This document shows, piece by piece, positions 22,742 through 33,951 of a stretch of 64,000 nt of DNA. The DNA lies in assembly GCF_943734655.1 (NCBI RefSeq), contig NC_071353.1, positions 82,734,604 to 82,798,603 on the forward strand, written 5' to 3'. The position numbers were made by a program, and so were the translations under genes. The notes beneath the pieces are model-generated. The model saw nothing but the letters and a program-made list of their open reading frames with translations. It was not told the DNA's origin and searched no databases. How positions within the stretch are numbered: the first letter of the stretch is position 1; each line of letters begins with the position of its first letter. The DNA is from Sabethes cyaneus. Lineage: Eukaryota > Arthropoda > Insecta > Diptera > Culicidae.

Positions 22742-22921
22742 TCGGTTGAGGATTGAATGTATACAATATTTCTACTTTGATGACCGTTACGGATGTAGCT
22801 TGTATACATGAAGAATCGTATTATTATATACATGGATACATCCTACTATCGCTACAAAGAGACTTACGTGGTCCTACGTCACCTATGCGGTCGTGTCTTG
22901 TGCACAACCCCTCTGATTTTT
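22742..22921. repeat. Inner end segment of left arm, shared with 49690-49919
   Basis: From TTGAGGATTGAATGTATACA through CATGAAGAATCG, GGATACATCC and AAAGAGACTTACGTGGTCCTA to CCCCTCTGATTTTT, this matches 49710-49919. The latter is another dispersed copy with the same terminal motif. Confidence 0.8.
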
Positions 22922-23536
22922 GTTAAGGTGAAATTAGTCGTCATCGATTTCAAAAGCAAGCAAATTTCAAAAGCAGTTTTTTTGCTTGAAACAAAAATTT
23001 AGTTCTTGAAAATATATTTGCTGTGTTCAAGTTTGCAATAAGAATGCAGTGAATACATTTTCAAAAACACATTCAAAAAAGCACATATCTTTCGTTTGCG
23101 GATGGTGCTGCCTGTGTTCGAACTTGCTGTGCTATTTGATGAGCAGCAACAATACCTTTTTTTTGCGCCCTCCACTCTTCCCCACTTCAGAAGGCTCGCA
23201 GTGTGATAACCTCCTGACAGTGGTCGCAATTATTCATTACTTTATTAACAAAAAACTAACAATATACGATTTTGAATTACTAATACAATGTGACAGTTTA
23301 CTTATTAAACTATGGTTTTTTTTCTTCTTGAAGATGGTGGATTATGGTAGCATCAAAAACTTCCCCAGTGAGATTGTTCTCTGTGAAGGGGGTGCCGTAA
23401 ATTCTGGCAGCTATTTTCAACCTACTTCAACATATTTCATGTTATGTAGCTTTCTATGTTGTCTCTTATATGTAACGTGATCTGTTTCTTGAAAACTGGC
23501 ATCCTTCGTTCAGTTTTCAATTGAGCGGGTAACGCA
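22922..23536. other. Non-coding sequence between left arm and LINE
   Basis: No gene is recognised. Part of this may be the 3' untranslated region of the minus-strand LINE that ends at 23537, but no clear tail or target duplication was seen. Confidence 0.35.
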
Positions 23537-24797
23537 TTATAACGGGATTTGCCGTAATATGCAAAGGATTTTTTGATGGCTGTTGTTCGTGGGCGACTGA
23601 TCGCAAAAACTCCTTAGAGGGTAGCGATTTGCTGTTCGTTGCAGATTTTGGTTGTGCACAACAACAGGATTGGTTAGCAAATTATGCATCTGAACCAAAC
23701 ACTGTTTTTCCCGAAGAGCGAGGATGGGTAAAACCGAATGAGGAGCATCTTTGTAAAGCTGTAAAGTTTGGTATAGAATCGGACGCTTGAATAGGATTTT
23801 CAAGCAGCGGTTTCGGACTGATTGCAGTGGACGTAGCGCGGATTTTGCAGCAGATCCCCAAATGGACACAAGGTATTGCAATTTGGAATGAACAAACGCG
23901 TAGTAGATAGTTTTGAGCTCTTTCGTTGGTAGGTATTTCGATACTCTCCAAATTATACCGCATGTAGAGCTTAACTCGCGTTGCAGAATAGAAATATGCT
24001 CGCACCATTTCAGGTTTGCATCAAAAGTGAGCCCAAGGTATTTGAAAGTGTAAACTTTGTCAATCCTAATTGAGTTTACAACTAGGTCCGAATGATGTGG
24101 AATTTTAAGATGAGAAGAGTGGAACAACATATACTTTGTCTTAGACAGGTTTAAAGATAAAATATTCTCGGATAAGTATCCTTGTAGAGTTGTTAGATCC
24201 TCTCATCTCCTGGATAACTTGATTCGGATCGGAGTTTTGATAAGAAAGTGCCGTATCGTCTGCGAATAATCGAGGCTTTCCGTGAAGTTTCAGGTTTGCC
24301 AGATCGTTGATGTATAGAAGAAACAGAAGAGGGCCCACATTACTTCCTCGCGGAACGCCCACGGTTACATACTGATTCGAGCTTATAGATCCATTGATTG
24401 ACACATACTGCTTTCTATTTGTTAAATAACTCCTAAACAGATCGTTGTATGTTCCTCTAATGCCATAACAATCCAGTTTATGAAGTAAAACTTGGTGATC
24501 TATGTCGAAGGCTTTTTTTAAGTCAAGAAACAGCACTCCTTCTATTTTGCGCGATCCCATGGCATCGTGGATCTCATCTACCAGTTCGCATGCTGCCGTC
24601 CATGTGCTGGATCCCTCTCTCAATCCGTATTGCCAACTGTAGAATATCTTGTGCTGTCGAAGAAAGTTTACTACTCTTCTAACTAGCAGTTTTTCTAGCA
24701 CTTTGCTTAACACCGACAACGTTGAAATCGGTCGATAGTTATTAACGTCCAGCTTGCTACCACCTTTATGGATAGGGATTACTCTAGCAATCTTCAA
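23537..24797 (-). pseudogene. CR1/L2-like LINE ORF2, reverse transcriptase and C-terminus
   Basis: Minus-strand reverse transcriptase: IPIHKGGSKLDVNNYRPIST, then FLDLKKAFD, SYLTNRKQYV, GVPRGSNVGPLLFLLYIND and LFADDTALSY (catalytic DD present). Near 24135-24180 the frame is disturbed by a deletion and shift. The C-terminal part then continues (YKYLGLTFD-type: YTFKYLGLTFDANLKWCEHI; LQYLVSIWGSAAKS) and ends at 23537. The family places it in the CR1/L2/jockey assemblage; the exact clade needs phylogeny. It is broken but nearly complete. Confidence 0.88.
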
Positions 24798-26650
24798 ACA
24801 CTCCGGAAAACGTCCAGTTGAAACACATTCGTTGAAAGAATCTCGTAGGAGTGTTGATGGTGATGCCTCTTAACGAATTCAGCTGAGATTCCATCTGTGC
24901 CGCAGCTTTTGCCGTTTACTAATTCCTTGATTTTCACAACTTCTTGCCCAGTGGTTGGTTGAAGGAAGATTGAATTGCAAACCGGACTTAAGGTTTCATA
25001 CTAGAGATGGTCGGGTATGAAAATTTAAATACCCGAACCCGACCCGTACCCGATCAAGAAAAAAATTAAAAACCCGTACCCGACCCGAACCCGCAAGTTT
25101 ATTATTTTTGATACCCGAACCCGACCGCAACCCGACGGGTACGGGACGGGCCCGGGTACCCGACCATCTTTAGTGTTAAAAAGGTCAATAGAGATACCCG
25201 ACCCGACCCGTACCCGGTTTCAAAAACAAAAATTAAGAACCCGTACCCGACCCGAACCCGCAAATTATTTTTTTTCAATACCCGAACCCGGCGGGTACGG
25301 GTACGGGTGCGGGTTTCGGGCAAATTTTGCGCTATCCGACCATCTCTATTTCATACTTGTTTATGTCACGTGCACTGTTAATCGAACTGAACTGAAGAAA
25401 TCGTTAAAGGCGTTTGCAACAGTTGGTCCATGGTTTGTTTCTTGTCCATTCACCGATCATTTTACAACATCGTTCTCTTCCTTGCTTCGACCAAGAATCT
25501 TGTTAATGTTGCTCCACACGGTCTTCTGGTTTGCTTCGGTAAACAATTTTCTATAATAGTTTTCCTTGGCGGAATTCTTTTCCTGCTGCACTCTCCTGGA
25601 AATATGATTCAACAACTCCTTGCAATGCGTATTAAACGGGTACCTCTTATGGCCTCTAAAAACGTTGTCTTTGATTTTCATCAATTTCCATAGATCGAAA
25701 GACATCCACGGACAGAATCCTTTGACTTTCGCATCAACAGAAATTATTTTTGTTAAACGTTGCTTCAGTTTTTGGTAAGTGTTAACAGCGAATTCTAGCC
25801 GAGCTTCTGCAGTTCCTTCCGGTATGTTCGCCATTGCGAGCCGAAAACATTCATTGAGTTGCGTGTTGTTAACGACAGATTTTGTCAGACATCGCTGCTC
25901 TACAGGTTTTCTCAGAGTAAATGTAGACAACACAAGACAGTGATCGCTTATGTCAGAATAAAGGGTCTCATTCAATACTAGAGGTTGGAGAGACTCCGAG
26001 CAGACGACATGATCAAGAATATTTCCACTTAACGGCCTTGTGGCATAAGTATTTGTGACCTCAAAATTATAGCATTTCAGTAGATTTGAATATTCATTCA
26101 CAATATTGCATCCTGTTTTATTAATTGGGATGTTTATATCCCCAATAACGTTACTAGACGAACCTTGTCCTACGCACTAAAGCACCCTATCCAGCTTCGA
26201 AAAGAATGTTGCATGTTCAAATGACGGCGGCCTGTATACTGCATGTAAATGAAATGGAGTTTCTTCAATATCAAGACGAACGTGCACGTGATGAAATCCA
26301 TTCTCATGTGCATTAGATATTTCATCGAATGAAATTGCTGCTCTAATATATACTGCTAGCACGCCACCTTGTGAATCTGATCGACATGAAAAAATGTTTC
26401 GGTATCCGTTGATACCGTAAAGTTGCTTCCGATCATGCTTCACCCAGCACCCACGTTTCGCCAACCACTAAAATGTCAACCACTCCAGTGTATAAATCTA
26501 ATATTTCTTTCATTTTATCGAATTTATCCATATTATTCATACCTCGTATGTTGAATTGCATTACTTTCAATTGAAAAGGAGCTCCAGAGTTACAAATATT
26601 TTTATTTAGCAGATCTATTGTATCATAGTAAAAATTATTCACGAATACAA
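24798..26650 (-). pseudogene. CR1/L2-like LINE ORF2, endonuclease and linker
   Basis: The apurinic-type endonuclease starts near 26580 (LKVMQFNIRGMNNMDKF, VVDILVVGETWV). It continues after a shift near 26450 (GINGYRNIFSCRSDSQGGVL, HVHVRLDIEETP, LHAVYRPPS) and then, with further shifts, includes ILDHVV and YSDISDHCLVLST, the SDH motif. The linker runs to about 25457. Then come VVKIKELVNGKSCGTDGI and the reverse transcriptase. A hAT MITE is inserted at 25002-25348. Several frameshifts make it inactive. Confidence 0.85.
25002..25348. mobile_element. CCCGACCC-rich hAT MITE inside the LINE
   Basis: TTTCATAC at 24994-25001 and at 25349-25356 is a perfect 8-bp duplication. The ends TAGAGATGGTCGGGTA and CTATCCGACCATCTCTA form the TIR. 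The interior is built almost entirely of CCCGAACCCGACCCGTACCC-type units in two diverged halves, separated by short AT stretches. It splits the reading frame of ORF2 in the linker before the reverse transcriptase. Confidence 0.92.
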
Positions 26651-26683
26651 AAAACAGTTCACAATCAGTTTTAGGTATAGATA

Positions 26684-27924
26684 CTAGCGCTTAGGTAACG
26701 GTCCAGCTGGAGGCGACGATCCTGGAGATTGAAGAGATCGCTTATTCCTAGTGGGGGCCAATTGGTACAACTGCTGCTTGCTGCCTATTTGCTCAATTTT
26801 GCCTCCATCGTGCCGCTTTAGCAAAATCTTTCCTCCTCTTCCAGGCCAAACATATTTGATATTCAACCGTTCTTGTAAATCCTTGGCAATTCGCAGTAGC
26901 TCTCTTCTGTGAGCTGTCATTTCATCTCGAACAGTAACCGTTCGCTTCAATCCGTTGAAAGCATTGCTTATTCTAGATGCGAGTAAAACACCGTATGACC
27001 GCTTCCTCTGAAACAGTTCCTCTTTGTCTTGTTCGCAGCTGAATGAAACCAGGATTGGCGCAATTTCATTCGCTGCTCGTTTTCCAAGCAGACGTTTAGC
27101 TCCAATGCTTACAGGTGTATTGGTAAAACTACAATTTAGGACTTCGCAGAGCTTCGAAATCAGATCTGGGGTATTTTCATTTTCGATCATAGGAAGGCCT
27201 AAAACAACTGCACTCTTCGACAATGATGCTCGATTAATCCGATCCAAATCAACTTCCAGTTGGTCGACTGTATCAATCAACTCTGCACACGTATCTTTCG
27301 AAACATCGAGTTCCTTTCGATTTTTCGAGTTTTCAGCCTTCAGGCCTGCTAATTCCTCTTTGAACGACTTAAAATCCGCCTTCAGTGAATCGAACTGACC
27401 AGCCAGAAATTCTTGGGACTGTTCTATTTGCTTGCTCGTAGTGATGATCACAGTCATTTGCGCCTGAGTTTGTTGAAACATTTCACGAAACTTCGCCGAC
27501 TCTTGTTGCACTTCTTTCACAGATGATCCAAGTGATCGGAGTTCACGAATGATATCGTCATTAGTCGCCATCACTGCCTGTTTATTGCCTTTGCCAGTCA
27601 TTTCGCTACAATCGACAGAACAGAAGTACGGTTTACTTTTGACTTTGACGATCACGTTCACGGAAAAAATTTTATACTTAAAATGGGCCTTTTTTCCACA
27701 CTGAACACATTCGATCAACAGTGCAGTGTTGAGACTAACTCAGATTTTTCGCAAATGTAGCAATAATCGCCCTCACCATTGTTGGGCATACTACTAAACC
27801 AAAACAACAGGTCAACAGTAAACAGATATAAGAACTGACAGAGCAGCGATGATAATGGAATTGAACGGTACCTTGTTTTGCGTTTACCCGTATATATCTG
27901 TCGGAATTGCTTTGCTGTTTGCAT
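26684..27924 (-). pseudogene. CR1/L2-like LINE ORF1
   Basis: The frame from about 27780 encodes CYICEKSELVSTLHC, and the next frame continues IECVQCGKKAHFKYK and KPYFCSVDCSEMT. Together they look like a PHD-type zinc finger cut by a one-base shift near 27718. A long predicted coiled coil follows (about residues 50-150 of the 344-codon frame: IIRELRSLGSSVKEVQQES, FKSFKEELAGLKAENSKNR). Then comes an RRM/CTD-like C-terminal half (VVLGLPMIENENTPDLISKL, LLASRISNAF). PHD plus coiled coil is known in CR1-group ORF1 proteins. It lies just upstream of the endonuclease frame on the same strand. Confidence 0.8.
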
Positions 27925-29105
27925 GCGACATATGTCGGAGTTTAATCATGAGCAGAAATAATGGAACTGCAAATGATACAGAAAATACCTCTAAACGAGA
28001 AATCCAGATGATTTTCCTTCCAAAAAACAACGCGAACCCCAGCTGCCTTCTTCAATCTTTTTAATGGTGCACGTGCAGGATATTTTTGGTAGTTATTACA
28101 CTTCGAAATTGGCTTTCAAAACAGAGCACTATTGCTTAGAGTTGTGGTGTTGAAACCAGGGCCGGACTGGTGTCAAATATTTATATAGTAGAATATAGTG
28201 GAATATTTATACTATATATTTATATAGTATAAAGGCAAAAAGACAAGTTTGAATTAATAAAGTGAGCAGTAACTTGGAGCCGTTCTCAGTGGACACTTCT
28301 ACTTTGATCCGGGATCTGTACGTAGATACCCCGGACACCAAAAAGAAATCCATACTGTAGATTCTAGGTCAGCCTGCTAAGCAGTGTTGCGAAACCCGCA
28401 CTCGTGTGGTCTAATTTTCTCACACACGCGTACTCATTCTAACAAACATGCGGACATGAGCAGAGCATCCCTTTAAAACTACGGCTCTTATTTCATCATG
28501 CAGTGCAATAGGGTGTTTGCAGAGTGCATATGTATTGGAGATCTGTTGGGCAGGCAAAAGTGACAGCTCCATTTAAAACACGGGCAGGGAAGAGCAAGAA
28601 TTTTTAAATGATTTATTTTCTTCATTTAAAACAGAAATTACAAATTGCTTTATACATATGGCAAGATAATATATCTGTTTAGTAAATAAAACAATTATTT
28701 TCAACAAATAAGCTAAGACGCGGGAGCAATCAAAAATGTAACTATGACCTATATTAGTGGGATAAAACTAAACAAATATCAATAGCCAGCAGTTGCTTTC
28801 GGCTAAGAAAGCAATTTATTATGCTAAAACCAATTTTATATTCCGTTACTTTCAACTTGGCCTATGCCGTATACTGCTTCAAAAAACAGTATATTTGGGA
28901 CACCGATTTAACGCGAATTCACCGAAACCCTAGTAACCAAATGTCAGCATATATTTCAGGGAACATTTGTCGGTTACTTTAACTATTAATTGCTTTAAAA
29001 TGATGAATAATTTTAGAAAAAATGATAATTTTATCCGGTACGTTTTTGCTGCATTGAATAGGAAAGTATGCAATGTGTGCCCAACAGATGTCTTGCATGT
29101 GTGTG
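27925..29105. other. Non-coding interior sequence
   Basis: This includes the presumed LINE 5' region to about 28060 and a TTTATACTATATATTTATAT motif near 28218, also present at 56190 and 56803. No gene was recognised. Confidence 0.4.
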
Positions 29106-29107
29106 TA

Positions 29108-29306
29108 CACACTTAAAAAAAAGCGGCGAAGTCGGCTAAATTTTGCCGAGATTTGGACAGCCGAGCGTTCGGCAAAATTTTTTATGATGCCAAACGTTAG
29201 TAAAGATCCGTAAACGTCGATTTGCAAAACCGAAATTTTTACCGAACGCTCGGCTGTCCAAATCTCGGCAAAATTTAGCCGACTTCGGCGCTTTTTTTTA
29301 AGTGTG
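29108..29306. mobile_element. Near-perfect palindromic MITE, TA target duplication
   Basis: TA (29106-29107), then CACACTTAAAAAAAAGCGG. The right end GCGCTTTTTTTTAAGTGTG is followed by TA (29307-29308). Arms of roughly 90 bp (CGAAGTCGGCTAAATTTTGC, CCGAGATTTGGACAGCCGAG) pair almost perfectly around a short loop. It shares CACACTT ends with the MITE at 19447. Confidence 0.92.
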
Positions 29307-29308
29307 TA

Positions 29309-30136
29309 GCAAAAGCCCTTATGTGTTTAGCTAACAGCTACAGCTGTGACTCGTCGTTCATCATTGCAGCCCGATCTGCTGATGCCGAATACACGTGAGG
29401 GCTCGTGTTCCCGCCCGCGAGTAGAATCGAGGGCGAAGATCAAGATGAAGAAGGAAAAGTAATGCAAAATTTGTATCCCAGTGCGCCACCAGCCTCACGG
29501 GCATTTGATTTGCCGAGAGTTTTTTACCTCGCGATTAAGCCATGTAGGAAGACGATATGAGGATGATCGTGCGCGAGTGTGTGGGTAATAAAATATCTCA
29601 CACAGTCAGGGCTTGAAAAGGGATCGCAAGTTGAATGTGACTGCCGTGAATGCGAACTTTCCGCATTCAAACTCCGCTTTTTGAACGATCATTTGACTGT
29701 TTTTTGAATCCAGTCAATCTGCCGCTTGCGCTGCTGCCGTCTTACAATTCATGCGGCATCTCAGCAAAAGCAAACAGTCGATCTCCCGTTTTGCTTTGCG
29801 CTTTGAGAATATAAACTGCAAACTGACTGGAAGCATACGGTGACGTATATTTTCGTTTCTCTTTTTGTCTCCAAATCGGCTGCTCACAGTAATAGTTTGT
29901 CACCCGGACGTCGGTCCGACGCAAGCAAAATATTCGTTTGTGTTGGACGGAGTCCGACCGACTTCTTCCATGCACATGTAGTGTTTTTTTGTAGTATTGA
30001 ATCATACGATTGTGCGGTTGCTTTTCGTTAGCGTGGTGATTGCCAGTCATTTGACTGTTTTGCAGTCATTCGCTGCTACAAACGGTAAAGGCAACTGATC
30101 GAAACGAAAATGTCAAAAAGCTCTAGAACGCGTTCG
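29309..30136. other. Non-coding interior sequence
   Basis: No gene, TIR or tandem repeat was recognised. Confidence 0.35.
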
Positions 30137-30556
30137 TTCTGCTGCGTGCCATCAGCGTTTGACTGAGCAAACTGCCAGTTGTGTTATGCATAGCATTCGT
30201 ATTCCACCTCTAAACGGACGGTGTGAACTTGAATGCGCGTTGGTGTGACTGCGGTAGAAAAAAGGATCGGTCGAAGCCCTGCACACAGCACACACAGCAC
30301 TGTTTCTTTTACGCTTGCGTGTGCGGCGTAAGTATTGAATGCTATTTTTCTCATACTATTTCGCGTGTGAGTAGGCATGGTTGACTTCTCGCTCGATTCG
30401 CAACATTGGCTAAAAGTCGTCCGCGCGGCAATACTGGTAACATCCGAGGTTTACTCTATGGCCAATTATATCTTGTTCTCTTTTCGATTGGTGTAACGCC
30501 ACCATAAGAGCGGCCACGTGAAGTGTAGACCTTGAAGGCAAGGCGCGTCTACGTCA
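30137..30556 (+). repeat. Direct repeat A, copy 1 (carries RTE empty site)
   Basis: From TGCGTGCCATCAGCGTTTGA to GGCGCGTCTACGTCATTAGACG this ~415-bp sequence is repeated at 30836-31250 with few differences. Here GGCGCGTCTACGTC runs uninterrupted into ATTAGACG, showing the pre-insertion state of the RTE at 31251. The end CGTCTACGTCATTAGACG is itself close to a palindrome. Confidence 0.9.
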
Positions 30557-30574
30557 TTAGACGAGATAAAAACA

Positions 30575-30835
30575 CGATTTATTTGGAAACGTTTAATAAC
30601 ATGACTCAATTACACGCTGTAAATAAAGTGAGAATGATAAAATGCAACGAAAGTTTGCATCATCTAAAAAGCATATGGTTGTTTTTCTTTCGGGTAGGTA
30701 TGTAGCTCCGCAGAAGAGGAGTATGTAAACTAAACCGGAACTTTGTTTTCAGTAAATGTGTTTTATTCTAAATTGGGAATAAACTAAAGGCAAACTCACA
30801 CCTTATCTACTCCTAACGGATCACGAAATTCTTAT
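30575..30835 (+). repeat. Repeat B (shared with 35908-36180)
   Basis: From AAACACGATTTATTTGGAAA to CTAACGGATCACGAAATTCT it matches 35908-36180 closely. It contains GGGAATAAACTAAAGG, which could act as a polyadenylation signal. It separates the two copies of repeat A. It may be LTR-derived, but no LTR boundary or pol gene supports that. Confidence 0.8.
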
Positions 30836-31250
30836 TCTGCGTGCCATCGGCGTTTGACTGAGCAAACTGCCAGTTGTGTTATGCATAGCGTTCGTATTCC
30901 ACCTCTAAACGGACGGTGTGAACTTGAATGCGCGTTGGTGTGACTGCGGTAGAAAAAAGGATCGGTCGAAGCCCTGCATACAGCACACACAGCACTGTTT
31001 CTTTTACGCCTGCGTGTGCGGCGTAAGTGTTGAATGCTATTTTTCTCATACTCTTTCGCGTGTGAGTAGGCACGGTTGACTTCTCGCTCGATTCGCAACA
31101 TTGGCTAAAAGTCGTCCGCGCGGCAATACTGGTAACATTCGAGGTTTACTCTATGGCCAATTATATCTTGTTCTCTTTTCGATTGGTGTAACGCCACCAT
31201 AAGAGCGGCTACGTGAAGTGTAGACCTTGAAGGCAAGGCGCGTCTACGTC
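30836..31250 (+). repeat. Direct repeat A, copy 2
   Basis: This is the second copy of the ~415-bp sequence at 30137. Its end is interrupted at GGCGCGTCTACGTC by the RTE insertion. After that insertion it resumes at 33645 with the duplicated 14 bp and ATTAGACGAAAT, leading into the right arm. Confidence 0.9.
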
Positions 31251-33644
31251 TTCTTCTTCTTCAGCAGCATAGAGCCGGGGTGGCTCGTGCTGTTTCAAGC
31301 ACTCGTCTCCATTCAACTCGGTCTTGGGCCACTCGTCGCCAATTTCCTAGTCGTCTCAGAAGTCGCAAATCGCTTTCGACCTGGTCGAGCCATCGTGCAC
31401 GTTGGGCCCCCCTGTTCCTGGTGCCGGTGGGGTTGTTGAAGAGGACCGTTTTCGTCGCACTGTCGTCCGGCATCCTTACGACGTGTCCGGCCCACCGTAG
31501 CCTGCTAACTTTCGCTAGATGTACGATGGGAGTCTCCCCAAGCAGTGCCTGTAGCTCGTGATTCATACGCCTCCGCCACTCTCCGCTTTCAGTTTGTACT
31601 CCGCCAAATATCGTCCGCAGCACTTTCCGCTCAAACACGGCAAGGGCGCGTATGTCCTCCGTAAGCAGCGTCACGGCTTCAAGTCCATAAAGAACTACCG
31701 GTCTAATAATGGTTTTGTACATTGTTAGCTTCGTGCGGCGGCGTATGCTTCCTGATCGTAGCGTTTTACGAAGGGCAAAGTAGGCCCGATTTCCCGCTTG
31801 GATGCGCCGCTGGATCTCCTTACTAGTGTTGTTGTCCGCGGTCACCAGCGATCCCAAATACACGAACTCTTCTACCACTTCTAGTTCGTCGCCGTCAACG
31901 GTTACCGTCCGTGGGAGGCGCGCATTTGTTTCCTTTGAGCCTCTTCCTTTCATGTATTTGGTCTTCGACGCATTTATTTTTAGCCCAATTCTCCTAGACT
32001 CCGCTTTCAGTCTGGCGTAGATTGCCTCCGCCGTCGCAAAGTTCCTGGCTATGATATCGAAGTCATCTGCAAAGCCTAGAAGTTGGCTACTCTTGGTAAA
32101 AATCGTGCCTCTCGTTTCAATGCCCGCTCGTCGGATCACCCCCTCAAGAGCGATGTTGAACAGCATGCAGGATAGACCGTCACCTTGTCTCAACCCTCGT
32201 CGCGTCTCGAAGGGACTCGAGAGTGTCCCAGAGATGCGTACGAAACACATCACTCGATCCAATGTAGCTCTGATCAGTCGCGTCAGTTTGTCCGGAAAAC
32301 CGTATTCGTGCATTATCTGCCATAGCTTGTCTCGATCGACTGTATCGTATGCTGCTTTGAAATCGATAAAGATGTGATGCGTGGGCACGTTGTACTCCCG
32401 ACATTTCTGCAAGATCTGTCGGATAGTAAATATTTGGTCCGTAGTTGCGCGAGCCCCCATGAAACCCGCCTGATAATTCCCTACGAAACCTTGTGCTATC
32501 GGTGACAGCCGGCGTAACAGGATCTGGGAGAGTACCTTGTAGGCGGCGTTTACCAACGTAATACCACGATAGTTGCAGCAGTCTAGCCGATCACCCTTTT
32601 TGTAGATGGGACAAACCACTCCTTCCATCCATTCCTCCGGTAGCTTTTCCTCCTCCCAAATCCTCGAAATAACCCAGTGTAGAGCCTTTGCTAGCGTTTC
32701 CCCGCCATGTTTATAAAGCTCTGCCGGTAGGCGGTCCTTCCCAGCGGCTTTATTGGTCTTCAGCAACCTGATTTCTCGTTTGACTTCTTGGAGATCAGGT
32801 GCTAGGACATCACTATCTTCCATGTGCGCTCCTAGGTTAATTTCCGTTCCGCCTCCTTCTGCGACTTCGCCATTGAGGTGTTCATCGAAGAACTGCTTCC
32901 ACCTGTCGACCACCTCGCGCTCGTTTGTAATTAGATTCCCTCCCTCGTCCCTACACATGTCAGGTTTCGGTGTGTAGCCCTTCCGAGTTTGGTTCACCTT
33001 CTCATAAAACTTGCGCGTGTCATTAGCTCGGAATAGTTGTTCTAATTCTTCACGATCTCTGTCCTCCTTTTGGCGCTTTTTTCTCCTCAGGTTCGTGGTC
33101 AACTGGTTCCTAGCTCGTCGGTACTTGGCCAGGTTCTCTCTAGTGGCAATACTTAGATAATTTTTCCAAGCGTTTTTTTTCTCCTCCACCGCTTGTTGGC
33201 ATTCCCCATCAAACCAATCATTTTGTGAACTCCGAGGCTCAATACCTAGTGCCGCGGTAGCGGCCTCTCCGATGGCCGAGCGTATTCTGCCCCAACCGTC
33301 TTCGAGGTTTGAAGCACCTAACTCTTCGGAAGAAGGCAGTGCCTCATTCAGTACTCGCGCGTAGTTCTCGGCAGCTTGTGGGTTATCTAGCTGCCTGATG
33401 TTCAGCCGAGGAGGGCGGCTTTGACGTGTCCGGTATACGGTGGACAGCTTTGAGCGCACATGTACTGCTACTAGGTAATGGTCAGAATCAATATCCGCAC
33501 CCCGACGGGAGCGTACGTTCGTGATGTTAGAGAAGAACCGGCCCTCTATGAGAACGTGGTCAATTTGGTTCATTGTACATTGGTCAGGTGATCTCCAGGT
33601 GGCTTTGTGGATATCCTTGCGCGGGAAAAAGGTACTTCGGATTC
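31251..33644 (-). mobile_element. 5'-truncated RTE LINE with 14-bp target duplication
   Basis: GGCGCGTCTACGTC at 31237-31250 is repeated at 33645-33658, and the empty site is visible at about 30543-30556. The element lies on the minus strand with a (GAA)n-type 3' tail (TCTTCTTCTTCT at 31250s) directly after the stop codon. The near absence of a 3' untranslated region is typical of RTE elements. The 5' end is truncated within the endonuclease. Confidence 0.93.
31258..33643 (-). CDS. RTE-clade reverse transcriptase (5'-truncated ORF)
   Basis: One uninterrupted minus-strand frame runs from the truncation point to a TGA at 31258. It opens inside the endonuclease C-terminus (STFFPRKDIHKATW, NQIDHVLI, GADIDSDHYLVAVHV). 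A charged linker follows, then the reverse transcriptase: LPEEWMEGVVCPIYKKGDR, CCNYRGITLV, FIDFKAAYDTVDRDKLW, RRGLRQGDGLSCMLFNIALE and the catalytic LGFADDFDIIA. The C-terminal region carries VVLYGLEAVTL and RLRWAGHVVRM. It is about 795 codons; the first ATG is at 33573. The open frame and visible target duplication suggest a young insertion. It lacks most of the endonuclease and a promoter, so it is unlikely to be autonomous. Confidence 0.93.
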
Positions 33645-33951
33645 GGCGCGTCTACGTCATTAGACGAAATAAAAATCAGAGGGGTTGTGCACAAGACACG
33701 ACCGCATAGGTGACGTAGGACCACGTAAGTCTCTTTGTAGCGATAGTAGGATGTATCCATGTATATAATAATACGATTCTTCATGTATACAAGCTACATC
33801 CGTAACGGTCATCAAAGTAGAAATATTGTATACATTCAATCCTCAACCGATTTTGGAGTTATATCCATGAATTGATTGAATCTATTTTATTAAAACGAAA
33901 CCAAGTTAGTAACTAAACCAAACAGTAAATAAATTTGTATGATATGTTTCT

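Larger units (their letters stand above)
21090..22921 (+). repeat. Left 1,832-bp inverted arm with histone relics
   Basis: This is a near-identical reverse complement of 33671-35502. Every paired position sums to 56592, so there is no net insertion or deletion over 1,832 bp; only scattered single-base differences were noticed. Contents in order: H1-type promoter (TATATA 21212-21217); H2A promoter (TACATAAT about 21462); an H2A relic; a histone stem-loop; a second H2A piece; another stem-loop; an unrecognised minus-strand frame; and the ACGTGGTCCTACGTCACC end motif. Confidence 0.95.

Noticed and set aside
25002..25348. Interstitial telomere repeat
   Set aside because: CCCGACCC/CCCGTACCC units are irregular and bounded by TIRs and an 8-bp duplication, so it is a hAT MITE.
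29742..30050. 102-codon minus-strand frame as a gene
   Set aside because: No family resemblance and no second conserved copy; composition looks random.
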